Part shown: positions 27,832-35,820 of the stretch, in pieces
How the letters are laid out: each line of letters begins with the position of its first letter
Numbering within the stretch: position 1 is the stretch's first letter
DNA from: Rhodopseudomonas palustris
GTDB lineage: Bacteria; Pseudomonadota; Alphaproteobacteria; Rhizobiales; Xanthobacteraceae
Assembly (NCBI RefSeq): GCF_003226555.1
Contig: NZ_QKQS01000026.1
Location: 55,927-99,233 of the forward strand
DNA length: 43,307 nt
Reading direction: 5' to 3'
Notes under the pieces: generated by a model
Databases searched by the model: none
What the model saw: the letters and a program-made list of their open reading frames with translations, nothing else
What the model was told of the DNA's origin: nothing
Position numbers and translations under genes: made by a program

Positions 27832-27833
27832 CG

Positions 27834-28832
27834 ATGGCGACCTTGTCCGTCACCGCCGCGCCGTCCGCATGGGCTGGTTTCCGCAACGATCTGATCGCCG
27901 CCATGGTGATCGCCGTGCTCGGCGCGGTTGGCTGGTTCGTCTATCCCGACGATCTCGCCTTTCTGATCCGCGTGATCGGGCTCGCCTTCCTGGTGATCTC
28001 GCTCGATCTCGTCACCGGCTATTGCGGTGTCGCTACGCTCGGGCACGCGGCGCTGTTCGGCGTCGGTGCCTATGCGGCCGGGAATTTCTGTCTCGCCGGT
28101 GTCACCGATCCGATCCTGATGCTGCTGGTCGGCGCGATCGCCGGCACCGCGACCGGGCTCGTATCCGGGCTCCTGGTGACGCGCTTCCGCGGCCTGCCAC
28201 AACTGGTTCTGTCGATCGCGTTCGGCCAGCTCGTCGCCGCGCTCGCCAACAAATTGTCGTCGATCACCGGCGGCAGCGACGGCCTTGCCGGCATCTCGCC
28301 GGGGCCGGTGTTGGGGATCTTCAATTTCGACATGTTCGGCCGCACCGGTTACGTGTTCTCGGTGATCGTGCTGCTGATCACGATGGTGGCGCTGCTGCGG
28401 TTCGCGCGTTCGCCGTTCGCGCTGATGTGCCGGGCGATCAAGGACGACACGCTGCGGACCCGGATGATCGGCGTCTCGGTGTATCCGCGGCTGGTGGTGA
28501 TGTATTGCGTCGCCGGCGCGGTCGCCGGCCTCGGCGGCGGGCTCACCGCGATCAACACTGGTGTGGTCGGGCTCGACAGCGTCGGCTTCGAACGTTCGGC
28601 GGAAGCGCTGATCATGCTGATCCTCGGCGGCGCCGGCAATCTGTGGGGCGCTTTGGTCGGCGCCATCCTGTTCGAGCTGTTCCACCACTACGTCTCGGCC
28701 GCCAGCCCATTCCACTGGATGATCCTGGTCGGTGTGCTGCTGATCGTGGTGGTGCTGTTCTTCCCCAAGGGGCTGGTCAACGAGGTGACCCGGCGGATCG
28801 GCGATTTCAGGCAGGCGAGGGCGGCGCGATGA
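27834..28832 (+). CDS. Liv-type ABC importer permease (LivM type)
   Basis: A 332-residue LivM-type permease with multiple hydrophobic helices and conserved blocks LVTGYCGVATLGHAALFGVGAYAAG (about residues 57-81), RFRGLPQLVLSIAFGQLV and ILGGAGNLWGALVGAILF. It pairs with the LivH-type subunit to form the membrane channel of one importer. It starts two bases after the previous stop and its own stop overlaps the next gene by four bases, so the four transport genes are a tight unit. Confidence 0.93.
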   Translation: MATLSVTAAPSAWAGFRNDLIAAMVIAVLGAVGWFVYPDDLAFLIRVIGLAFLVISLDLVTGYCGVATLGHAALFGVGAYAAGNFCLAGVTDPILMLLVGAIAGTATGLVSGLLVTRFRGLPQLVLSIAFGQLVAALANKLSSITGGSDGLAGISPGPVLGIFNFDMFGRTGYVFSVIVLLITMVALLRFARSPFALMCRAIKDDTLRTRMIGVSVYPRLVVMYCVAGAVAGLGGGLTAINTGVVGLDSVGFERSAEALIMLILGGAGNLWGALVGAILFELFHHYVSAASPFHWMILVGVLLIVVVLFFPKGLVNEVTRRIGDFRQARAAR

Positions 28833-29593
28833 CCACCTTGCTCGAAGTCCAGCACCTGTCGAAATCGTTCGGCGGCCTGCGCGTCACCGACGACGTCTCG
28901 TTCACGCTGTCGAGCGGCGACCGCGTCGCGTTGATCGGGCCGAACGGCGCCGGCAAGACCACGCTGGTCAATCAGCTATCTGGAGACCTGGCGCCGTCCG
29001 ACGGCCGCATCCTGCTGGCCGGCGAGGACGTCACCAGCGCGTCGATCCCGGAGCGCGTCCGCGGCGGATTGGTACGTACCTTCCAGGTGACGCGGCTGTT
29101 CACCAGTCTCACGGTGGCCGAGAACGTCGCGCTCGCGGTGATGCAGCGCCGCGGCCTGACCAAGCGGATGTTCTCGTCGGTGATGGACAAAGCCGACGTG
29201 CGCGACGAGTGGCAGAGCGTGCTCAGTCTGCTCGGCATCGGCCATCTGGCGGCGACGCCGGTGACCAAGCTGGCTTATGGCCAGCAGCGGCTGCTCGATC
29301 TGGCGATCGGTCTCGCCATGAAGCCGCGGGTGCTGGTGCTCGACGAGCCCGCTGCCGGCGTGCCGCACGACGAGTCGCCGCGGATTCTCGAAGCGATCGG
29401 GCGGATGTCGCCGGAAATCGCGATCCTGATGATCGAACACGACATGGATCTAGTGTTCAAATTTGCGAGGCGCGTGCTGGTGCTGGCGAACGGCGCGCTG
29501 ATCTTCGAAGGCACCCCCGCCGAGGTGAAGGAAAACGACGCCGTGCGTGCGGCCTATCTGGGAAACTACGCCGATGCCCGCCGCGCTTCTTGA
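28829..29593 (+). CDS. Liv-type ABC importer ATPase (LivG type)
   Basis: A 254-residue ATPase: Walker A GPNGAGKTT at about 37-45, signature LAYGQQRLLDLA in place of LSGGQ, Walker B VLVLDEP, and switch His in MIEHDMDLV. The YGQQR variant is common in LivG proteins. The ATG overlaps the permease stop (ATGA); its end overlaps the second ATPase by 20 bases. It lacks the usual Asn in the 'DEPaaGlN' motif, reading DEPAAGVPHDES, which is a minor departure. Confidence 0.93.
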   Translation: MTTLLEVQHLSKSFGGLRVTDDVSFTLSSGDRVALIGPNGAGKTTLVNQLSGDLAPSDGRILLAGEDVTSASIPERVRGGLVRTFQVTRLFTSLTVAENVALAVMQRRGLTKRMFSSVMDKADVRDEWQSVLSLLGIGHLAATPVTKLAYGQQRLLDLAIGLAMKPRVLVLDEPAAGVPHDESPRILEAIGRMSPEIAILMIEHDMDLVFKFARRVLVLANGALIFEGTPAEVKENDAVRAAYLGNYADARRAS

Positions 29594-30287
29594 GGTCGAA
29601 GGTCTCAGTGCCGGCTACGGCTCGGTCAGCATTCTGAGCGACATCGGCTTTTCGGTGCCGGCCGGCGGACGGCTGACCGTGCTCGGCCGCAACGGCGTCG
29701 GCAAGACCACGCTGCTGGCGACGCTGATGGGCCTGACCACCCACAAAGGCGGCGCGGTTCGCATCGGCGAGCGCGACGTCACCGGGCTGAAGACCTTCGC
29801 CCGCGCCGCCGCGGGACTCGGCTACGTGCCGCAGACCCGCGACGTGTTCCGCTCGCTCACCGTTGAGGAAAACCTGTTCACCGGGCTCAAGGGTCGGCCG
29901 CGGTCTGAGCTCGAGTCGGTCTACGCGATGTTCCCGCGGCTCGCCGAGCGGCGCAACCATGGCGGCATGCAGCTCTCGGGCGGCGAGCAGCAGATGCTGT
30001 CGCTGGCGCGCACGCTGCTCGGCAAGCCGAGCGTGCTCTTGCTCGACGAGCCGCTCGAGGGCCTCGCTCCGGTGATCTGCGATCAGCTGATGGAGACAAT
30101 CGTCAAGCTGGCACAGTCCGGCGAGATGACGGTGGTGCTGGTCGAACAGCAGATCGAACGTGCACTCGATTTCGCCGACGACGTGCTGGTGGTCGAGCGC
30201 GGCCGTATCGTCTGGCGCGGCCGGGCGGCCGAGTTCAGGGCTGATCGCGAATTGGCCGATCGGCTGCTCGGTGTCGGTATCGGCTGA
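29574..30287 (+). CDS. Liv-type ABC importer ATPase (LivF type)
   Basis: A 237-residue ATPase: Walker A GRNGVGKTT, Q-loop region YVPQTRDVF, signature LSGGEQQMLSLA, Walker B VLLLDEPLEGLAP and VLVEQQIE as the switch region (Gln replacing His, common in LivF). The ATG at 29574 lies within the LivG gene, 20 bases before its end, so the two are coupled. It completes a five-part importer whose specificity should match the Rieske/ligase substrate. It converges on the bacteriophytochrome gene with a 14-base gap. Confidence 0.93.
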   Translation: MPAALLEVEGLSAGYGSVSILSDIGFSVPAGGRLTVLGRNGVGKTTLLATLMGLTTHKGGAVRIGERDVTGLKTFARAAAGLGYVPQTRDVFRSLTVEENLFTGLKGRPRSELESVYAMFPRLAERRNHGGMQLSGGEQQMLSLARTLLGKPSVLLLDEPLEGLAPVICDQLMETIVKLAQSGEMTVVLVEQQIERALDFADDVLVVERGRIVWRGRAAEFRADRELADRLLGVGIG

Positions 30288-30301
30288 TTGGCTGGAATCA
30301 T

Positions 30302-32866
30302 TCAGCCGCCGCCATTGAGGACCACCGCGAGCGCTGCCCGAAGCGACTCGATCGAATAGGGTTTGCGCACGATCGGCAGGTCGCGCAAACGCCCCGGGAT
30401 CATCGCGGTGTCGCCATAGCCGGTGGCAAAGATGAAGGGAATGCCGAGACGCGTCAGTTCATCGGCGATCGGCAGCGAGCTGCCGGCGCCGAGATTGACA
30501 TCGAGGATAGCCAGCGTCGGCGGTGTCCGTGCGATGGTGAGCAAGGCTTCATCTGCCGACGCCACCGAGATCACCGACTTTGCCCCCATCGCGCCGAGCA
30601 TGTCTTCGGCGTCGAGTGCGATCACCAACTGGTCCTCGACCAGCAGGATCGTCGCCGAAGCGATGTTCAACTGGTCGGTCGCGGCCGGTCGGTCGCTGCC
30701 GGGCGGGCTCGCCTGGCGCTGGGGCATCGCTGCGACGAACTGGCTGGGAATGCACAACTTCGCCACGACGCCGCCCGGCCTATAGTCGACTTCACTCGAT
30801 CCGCTGAGATCGAACGGGATGCTGCGGCTCAGCAGCACCGTGCCAAATCCCTGCCGGGTCGGCGGACGAACCGGCGGACCACCGCTCTCCATCCATTCGA
30901 TCTCGCAGCGTCCATCGTCGCGAATCGTCCAGGTGATCTTCAGGCGTCCCGACGATCGAGACAGGGCACCGTACTTCGCCGCGTTGGTCGCCAGCTCGTG
31001 CAGCACCAGGGCAAGCACCGAATAGGCACGAGCATCGAGTCCGACATCAGGGCCGTCGAGCGTGATCTGCGCTGCCGGATAGGGCGACAGTTCGGCGCGG
31101 ATCAGATCGGGCAGCACGCCGCCGCCGTCCGAGCGCACCACCTGATCGTGTGCGAACGACAACGCCATGATCCGGCCGCGCAGGGCGATGGCGAATTCTT
31201 CGAGGGAGCGTTCATGGTCGACCGGCTGGTTCACCAGCGATTTGATCAGCGCCAGGATGTTCTTGACGCGGTGGTTCAATTCCTCGTTCAGTACCCGCTG
31301 CCGCACCTCGGCCTTCTTGCGCTCTGCCGACAGGATCTCGCTTTGACGTAGCAGTACCTCGCGCAGCCCGACCTGTACGGTCGCGGCGGTGTCGCGATCG
31401 TCGGTGCTCCATGGGATCGATTGTCTTTCGACTTGCTCTTTCCAGATCGCGAAGCTCTTGCGCGGCGTCAGCCGGTCTCCGAACGGTCCGGTTTCGTAAG
31501 TCTTGTTCGGATCGCCCGCCCAATCCAGCGTCTGCACCTGCTCCTTGCGGAAGAACATGAGGTAGTCGCTGCCGGTCTGGGACAGCGGAATTGCCAGCAT
31601 CCCGGCGGCGGTCTGGGCGTAGTCGGCCGCAGCTGCAATGCGATCGGAAAGCGCATGGGTGGCGATGATCTCGCCACTGTCGCGGTCGGCAAGGAAATGC
31701 ACAATCGCCGGCAGTGCGGTCTGTGGCGGCGCCAAACCGTGCGAGGTCCAGACACCGTTGATCCACAGTCCGACGCCGTCACTCGGGATCAATCTGGCGA
31801 TTTGCTCGAGGTTGTCGCGAAGAAAGTCGTCCACCGATGCATCGAACGACATCTTGCTGGTGAGGCCGTCGAGCGTCTTTCGGGTCCGCAGCGAGGTCTG
31901 GAAACGCCGTTGATGATGCGTGGCCGTGAAATGCAGCGAGAAGAAGTCGGCGAACATCTCGGCGGCAACGCGCTGCGCCATCGGTACGGTGCGCGGCTCG
32001 TAGTGATGGCAGGCGATCAGTCCCCACAACGCGCCGTCGATGATGATCGACAGCGACATTGAGGCCTTGACGCCCATGTTGCGCAGATACTCGAGATGGA
32101 TCGGCGAGACGCTGCGTAGATGCGCGAACGACAGGTCGAGCGCTGCGCCGGAGGCGTCGCGTTCGGGAACGATGAGGCTCCCGGCGCCGCTCGAATCCGT
32201 GATCACGCGGATCGCGTTCTTTAGGTAGAGCTGCCGGGCCTGCTGCGGAATGTCGGACGCCGGAAAGTGCTGACCAAGAAAACTCTCGAGGTCGCTTCGT
32301 TTGGCTTCGCCGATCACCTTGCCCGATCCGTCGACGGCGAACCGATACATCATCACCCGGTGATAGCCGAGCATCGCTTGCAGATAGCGCGGCACCCGCG
32401 CCGCCATCTCGTCGAGTGACTTCAGTTCCTTGGTTCGAGCGATGATCTGTCGCGTCAGCCGAAGCGGGTTGTCCGCCTCGTCGGCGGCGGCTGGCTCGAA
32501 CTCGATGATCGACATGCCGTCGTGCTGATGCAGCGAGACATCGAAGCAGCGACCGGTCGCGCTGTCGCGCCAGCCGAAGATCAATGCCGGTCGCCTCGGA
32601 TCGGACGCCTGCGCCAGCGCGTTGCGCAGCGTGTGCGCGTCCGCCTCGTTGAAATAATCAGCGAGCCGCTCGTCGACGCGTGGCGTTTCGCGGCCCAAAA
32701 TCGCGCCGGCGTTCTGCGAGGTTCGGGTGATGCGAACGGCCTGGGCGTCGCACGCCAACAGGCAGCCGTGCGGCTGAATCCGGCCGGGAATGTGGATCGG
32801 CTCGCGATCGCACGAGGAGAGATCCACATCATTCGGCATGGTGCGGACCGCGTTGGGACGGAGCAC
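30302..32866 (-). CDS. Bacteriophytochrome hybrid kinase (PAS-GAF-PHY-HWE-REC)
   Basis: A red/far-red photoreceptor using biliverdin, 854 residues. The PAS domain has the chromophore cysteine Cys19 in SSCDREPIHIPGRIQPHG. The GAF domain (about 150-320) has FPASDIPQQARQLY and RSVSPIHLEYLRNMGV, and PHY follows to about 520. The kinase is of the HWE type: ELNHRVKN H-box and the EIEWMESGGPPV region. A C-terminal receiver has its Asp in AILDVNLG. Such receivers often send signals within the protein or to other kinases. R. palustris has about six bacteriophytochromes, and I recall one near this locus (RPA0990), from memory only. The start is uncertain: GTG at 32866, or ATG at 32839 giving MPNDVDLSSCD; neither has a clear ribosome site. 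No haem oxygenase gene is adjacent. Confidence 0.93.
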   Translation of the reverse strand: MLRPNAVRTMPNDVDLSSCDREPIHIPGRIQPHGCLLACDAQAVRITRTSQNAGAILGRETPRVDERLADYFNEADAHTLRNALAQASDPRRPALIFGWRDSATGRCFDVSLHQHDGMSIIEFEPAAADEADNPLRLTRQIIARTKELKSLDEMAARVPRYLQAMLGYHRVMMYRFAVDGSGKVIGEAKRSDLESFLGQHFPASDIPQQARQLYLKNAIRVITDSSGAGSLIVPERDASGAALDLSFAHLRSVSPIHLEYLRNMGVKASMSLSIIIDGALWGLIACHHYEPRTVPMAQRVAAEMFADFFSLHFTATHHQRRFQTSLRTRKTLDGLTSKMSFDASVDDFLRDNLEQIARLIPSDGVGLWINGVWTSHGLAPPQTALPAIVHFLADRDSGEIIATHALSDRIAAAADYAQTAAGMLAIPLSQTGSDYLMFFRKEQVQTLDWAGDPNKTYETGPFGDRLTPRKSFAIWKEQVERQSIPWSTDDRDTAATVQVGLREVLLRQSEILSAERKKAEVRQRVLNEELNHRVKNILALIKSLVNQPVDHERSLEEFAIALRGRIMALSFAHDQVVRSDGGGVLPDLIRAELSPYPAAQITLDGPDVGLDARAYSVLALVLHELATNAAKYGALSRSSGRLKITWTIRDDGRCEIEWMESGGPPVRPPTRQGFGTVLLSRSIPFDLSGSSEVDYRPGGVVAKLCIPSQFVAAMPQRQASPPGSDRPAATDQLNIASATILLVEDQLVIALDAEDMLGAMGAKSVISVASADEALLTIARTPPTLAILDVNLGAGSSLPIADELTRLGIPFIFATGYGDTAMIPGRLRDLPIVRKPYSIESLRAALAVVLNGGG

Positions 32867-33066
32867 AGCGCGCGTGACTTCGCTCCCGGCGTTTCCGGGG
32901 CGAAGGACTAAATAGTGGGGTATTAGAAGGTATTACAACGCCAAGAGCCAAATCGATCTGCCTGTGCGGTGAGCCGAGGAACCAGCCGTCCGCAGGGCCT
33001 GAGCCTGAGGCACGTGCCACGTGCCTCGCCTGGACGCTGGAACCAACTTAGCGATCCCGCATTGAT

Positions 33067-33095
33067 TGTTCCGTTCACTAGTGGACATAGGAACA
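33067..33095. promoter_or_regulatory. Nested palindrome before the plus-strand Crp/Fnr gene
   Basis: TGTTCC (33067-33072) and GGAACA (33090-33095) form a six-base inverted repeat around an inner eight-base palindrome, CACTAGTG (33076-33083). The right arm includes the AGGAA ribosome site of the gene at 33100, so it could be a protein operator or an RNA hairpin that hides the ribosome site. Confidence 0.4.
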
Positions 33096-33099
33096 GTCA

Positions 33100-33843
33100 A
33101 TGCTGCATTCTCCGGAGCGACCGAACAACAACTTGTTGCGAGCTCTCAGCGCGCAAGATTACGAGCTGATCCGTCCACATTTGAGGTACGAGACCAAGGC
33201 GGCAGAAGAGCTGCTGTATCGGCCGGGCGATCACGTCGGCAGTGCCTACTTTCCCTGCGGTCCCAGTCTGGTGTCATACGAAGTGACGGATGGCGACGGT
33301 CGCAATGTCGAGACCGTGCTGGTCGGCCGTGAAGGGGCGGTCGGCGGAATCGTCAGTTCCGGTTTCCTGCCGGCGTATTGCCTGATCGTCGTCAAGTTCG
33401 AAGGTCCGTTTGTCCGCGTGCCGATCGTCAACGTCCAGTCCGCCAAAGATCGCTCGCTGAGCTTCAAGAACATGTTCGCGCGCTATGCAGACTGCCTGAT
33501 GGCGCAGATGTTCCAAGCGACCGCGTGCAACGCGATTCATTCGATCGAGCAGCGCAGTGCGAAATGGATCGCCGCGGCAATGGACCGCACCGGCGAAAAT
33601 CTGGTGCCGCTCACCCACGACCAACTCGCGGCGATGCTGGGTGTCGGGCGCAGCTACACCAGCCGCGTGCTGCAGGTGTTTCGCCAGGAAGGTATCCTCA
33701 CAACCCGCCGCGGCGCGTTGATCGTGAACGATCCCGACAAGCTGCGGTTGCGGGCGTGCCGCTGCAATGAAGCGGTGAAGGAGCACTTCGATATCGTGCT
33801 GCGCGGCGTCTATCCGGAGCCCGACGACGCGGCCGTTGCCTGA
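33100..33843 (+). CDS. Crp/Fnr-family transcriptional regulator
   Basis: A 247-residue regulator with an N-terminal cyclic-nucleotide-binding-like jelly roll (about 15-150) and a C-terminal winged helix with LTHDQLAAMLGVGRSYTSRVLQVFRQEGIL (about 172-201). No Fnr-type N-terminal cysteine cluster is present, so an oxygen-sensing [4Fe-4S] role is unlikely. It is more like the general stress or light-related Crp proteins common in alphaproteobacteria. The ATG has AGGAA six bases upstream. It is divergent from the bacteriophytochrome gene across about 230 bases and converges on another Crp/Fnr gene. The effector is unknown. Confidence 0.9.
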   Translation: MLHSPERPNNNLLRALSAQDYELIRPHLRYETKAAEELLYRPGDHVGSAYFPCGPSLVSYEVTDGDGRNVETVLVGREGAVGGIVSSGFLPAYCLIVVKFEGPFVRVPIVNVQSAKDRSLSFKNMFARYADCLMAQMFQATACNAIHSIEQRSAKWIAAAMDRTGENLVPLTHDQLAAMLGVGRSYTSRVLQVFRQEGILTTRRGALIVNDPDKLRLRACRCNEAVKEHFDIVLRGVYPEPDDAAVA

Positions 33844-33878
33844 TTGCACTGGGTGATCGGCGAAAAGCCGGCCGCTCT

Positions 33879-34610
33879 TCAGCGCGGCGGCGGGCGCTTG
33901 AGATGCAGATAGCTGGGATCGAACTCGCCGATCTTTGCCAACCCTTGCCAGTTGCGGATAGTCAGAACGCCGTAGCGGAAGTCCATTGTCTTGGAGGCCC
34001 GCAGCATCGAGATCGTCCGGTTGACAGTCGCGATCGCCATCCCGAGCGTATCACCGAGCTGGGCGAGACTGATCGGGAGCTGCATTGAATTGCCGTCCGT
34101 CAGCTTCGAGACCTCGGCGCGGTAGAACAGCTCGCAGAACAGGTGCGCCATTCGGGCTCGCATCGTCCGCGCGCTGTTGTTGGTGATCGCTTCGCGGAAG
34201 ATCGCCGCATCGACCAGGGTCTCGCGCCAGATCGCGGTGCCGAGGCCGGGACGAGCCTCGAACATCCGCAGGATCTCACGATGCGGGATTGTGGCGGTGG
34301 TCGCCGGTCCGATCGCGCAGATCGAATGATCCATCCGTTCGAGAAACATCCCCTGCGAGTCAGGTAGATCGCCGACCATGTGAAACGAGAGAAACTGACG
34401 ACGGCCGTTGTGCAGCAAATGATACCGACCGACCATGCCCTCGACGACCAGCGCAGCGCCTTTTGGCGATTCGCCCTGCTGGACGAGATCTTCGGTGCTA
34501 TCGAGTTGGCGCAAGCTGTAGCTCAGGTTCCGAATCGCGGTCAGGTCCTCGGCCGATAGGCGGGAATGCTCCCGCAACTTATCGATCAAGACGCGGTGGA
34601 CGTCCTTCAT
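33879..34610 (-). CDS. Crp/Fnr-family transcriptional regulator
   Basis: A 243-residue regulator with an effector domain at about 15-140 (including VVEGMVGRYHLLHNGRRQFLSFHMVGDLPDSQG) and a C-terminal Crp-type helix-turn-helix: ISLAQLGDTLGMAIATVNRTISMLRAS. The ATG at 34610 is chosen for the AGGAG six bases upstream; the open frame runs 24 codons further. A perfect palindrome at 34629-34644 lies just upstream of that ribosome site and may serve for autoregulation. It ends 35 bases from the convergent Crp/Fnr gene. The two proteins are only distantly alike. Confidence 0.9.
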   Translation of the reverse strand: MKDVHRVLIDKLREHSRLSAEDLTAIRNLSYSLRQLDSTEDLVQQGESPKGAALVVEGMVGRYHLLHNGRRQFLSFHMVGDLPDSQGMFLERMDHSICAIGPATTATIPHREILRMFEARPGLGTAIWRETLVDAAIFREAITNNSARTMRARMAHLFCELFYRAEVSKLTDGNSMQLPISLAQLGDTLGMAIATVNRTISMLRASKTMDFRYGVLTIRNWQGLAKIGEFDPSYLHLKRPPPR

Positions 34611-34628
34611 CGGATCTCCTTTTTGGAG

Positions 34629-34644
34629 CGTATCATCTGATACG
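34629..34644. promoter_or_regulatory. Perfect palindrome, candidate Crp/Fnr operator
   Basis: CGTATCA-TC-TGATACG is a 16-base inverted repeat with seven-base arms, lying between the Crp/Fnr gene start (34610) and its presumed promoter. The TATCA..TGATA arms resemble, but do not match, FixK/Fnr boxes (TTGAT-N4-ATCAA). Autoregulation is a reasonable guess. Confidence 0.45.
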
Positions 34645-34795
34645 GGATGCGTCTTAACGCTGCATGGCGGAACAAGTTGCAATACGCCGCGCGCGCCGAG
34701 ATGGCGCGGCTTCTTGCCTACCTGGTCTCAGCCATGCTCTGTCGTATCGGGACGGTCTTGGCGGCATGCTGTCCGCTGCTTTGCGAGGAATTCCG

Positions 34796-35371
34796 ATGAT
34801 TGACCTCGGCCGGCTGTGGCTGGTGCGACATGCGCCGGTGGATGGCCCAAAAGGTGTGATCCACGCGCCGGACGCGGCGGTGGATCTCGGCGATACGGCA
34901 AGGCTGCGCTGGCTACGCGACATGTTGCCGTCCGGTGCGGCCGCGGTCGCCAGCCCGAGCCGGCGCACCCGCGAGACCGCGGCGGCGCTCGGCGTCGAGG
35001 CGCAGCTCGAGCCGGATTTCCGCGAGCAGGATTTCGGGACGTGGACCGGGCGTCGCCACGACGATCTGGCGCGCGAACTCGGTCCCGCTTACGACGCGTT
35101 CTGGCTGGATGCGGCTCGGCTGGCACCGCCGGGCGGCGAGAGTTTTGTGGATCAGATCGTGCGGGTTCGGCAGGGGCTTGCACGGCTCCCTGGCGGCGAC
35201 TCCGTTCTGGTCGTGCATTCTGGCACCATCCGCGCCGTGCTGGCGATCGCGCTCGGAGCTTCGCCCGAAGCGGCGCTGAGTTTCGTGATCGACCCACTGT
35301 CGTTGACGCTGATCGAGCGGCTGGGCTCTGCCGCGTGGCGCATCGCTTACGTCAATCGCGTGCCGGGCTAG
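34796..35371 (+). CDS. Histidine phosphatase, alpha-ribazole phosphatase-like (CobC-like)
   Basis: A 191-residue histidine-phosphatase-fold enzyme with the phospho-acceptor motif LVRHAPV (residues 8-14), Arg pair SPSRRTRETA, the EQDFGTWTGR segment and the second catalytic His in VVHSGTIRAVL. This small form is typical of CobC, which removes phosphate from alpha-ribazole-5'-phosphate late in cobalamin nucleotide-loop assembly. The cobalamin riboswitch 65 bases downstream supports that reading, but it controls the next gene, not this one, and a general phosphoesterase role remains possible. The ATG at 34796 has GAGGA six bases upstream; earlier in-frame starts lack one. Confidence 0.8.
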   Translation: MIDLGRLWLVRHAPVDGPKGVIHAPDAAVDLGDTARLRWLRDMLPSGAAAVASPSRRTRETAAALGVEAQLEPDFREQDFGTWTGRRHDDLARELGPAYDAFWLDAARLAPPGGESFVDQIVRVRQGLARLPGGDSVLVVHSGTIRAVLAIALGASPEAALSFVIDPLSLTLIERLGSAAWRIAYVNRVPG

Positions 35372-35397
35372 CGCGGACGCTTCTCCGCCGCGGCTTT
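35371..35397 (+). terminator. Possible intrinsic terminator after the phosphatase
   Basis: GCGGA (35373-35377) pairs with TCCGC (35384-35388) directly after the phosphatase stop codon, and can be extended past a bulged C. A run of five T follows at 35394-35398. The stem is short, so confidence is modest. Confidence 0.4.
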
Positions 35398-35435
35398 TTG
35401 CTTGCACGCGGTGCTGCCGCATGCTCTGGTTTTGC

Positions 35436-35620
35436 CGTCTTCGGTGCCTCGCTTGCGAGGTGAAACTGGGAATACGGTGCGGTGACTTTCACCAAATCCG
35501 TAGCTGCCCCCGCAACTGTAAGCGGATCTGTCCGGATCAATCAGCCACTGCTGCCATCGGCATCGGGAAGGCGGTCCAGGCGACATCCGTGAGCCAGGAG
35601 ACCGGCCGGAGACGAACAGC
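35436..35620 (+). ncRNA. Cobalamin riboswitch
   Basis: The hallmark blocks are present in order: GGTGCCTC...GAGGTGAAACTGGGAA at the 5' end, GGTGACTTTCACC, the core TAGCTGCCCCCGCAACTGTA at 35501-35520, and the B12 box GAGCCAGGAGACCGGCC (35591-35607). It reads toward the plus-strand cysteine-rich gene at 35821. About 200 bases of leader follow the aptamer, in which I cannot assign an expression platform with confidence. A five-codon open frame, ATG at 35659 to TAG at 35676, sits in that leader after a GGAG-like site. Confidence 0.95.
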
Positions 35621-35820
35621 ACCTAACCGATCGACGGCGGGTCGAGAGCGGAGCAGCGATGACCGGATTCTCTTAGCGGGCAGGGCCGTGCGCCGGCGGT
35701 GATCTGAAGTGTCATGCGACGCTCCACGCTGCCTTGCGCTTATCACCCTTCAAATGTGAACCAACCACAGCGCCGCCGCGATCGAGCCGGCGTTCCCATG
35801 CTGCGACGCGAGGAACGGTC

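Noticed and set aside
35734-35820. Upstream start for the cysteine-rich protein
   Set aside because: The extra 29 residues lie in the riboswitch leader, are Arg/Pro-rich, and have no ribosome site comparable to that of the ATG at 35821.
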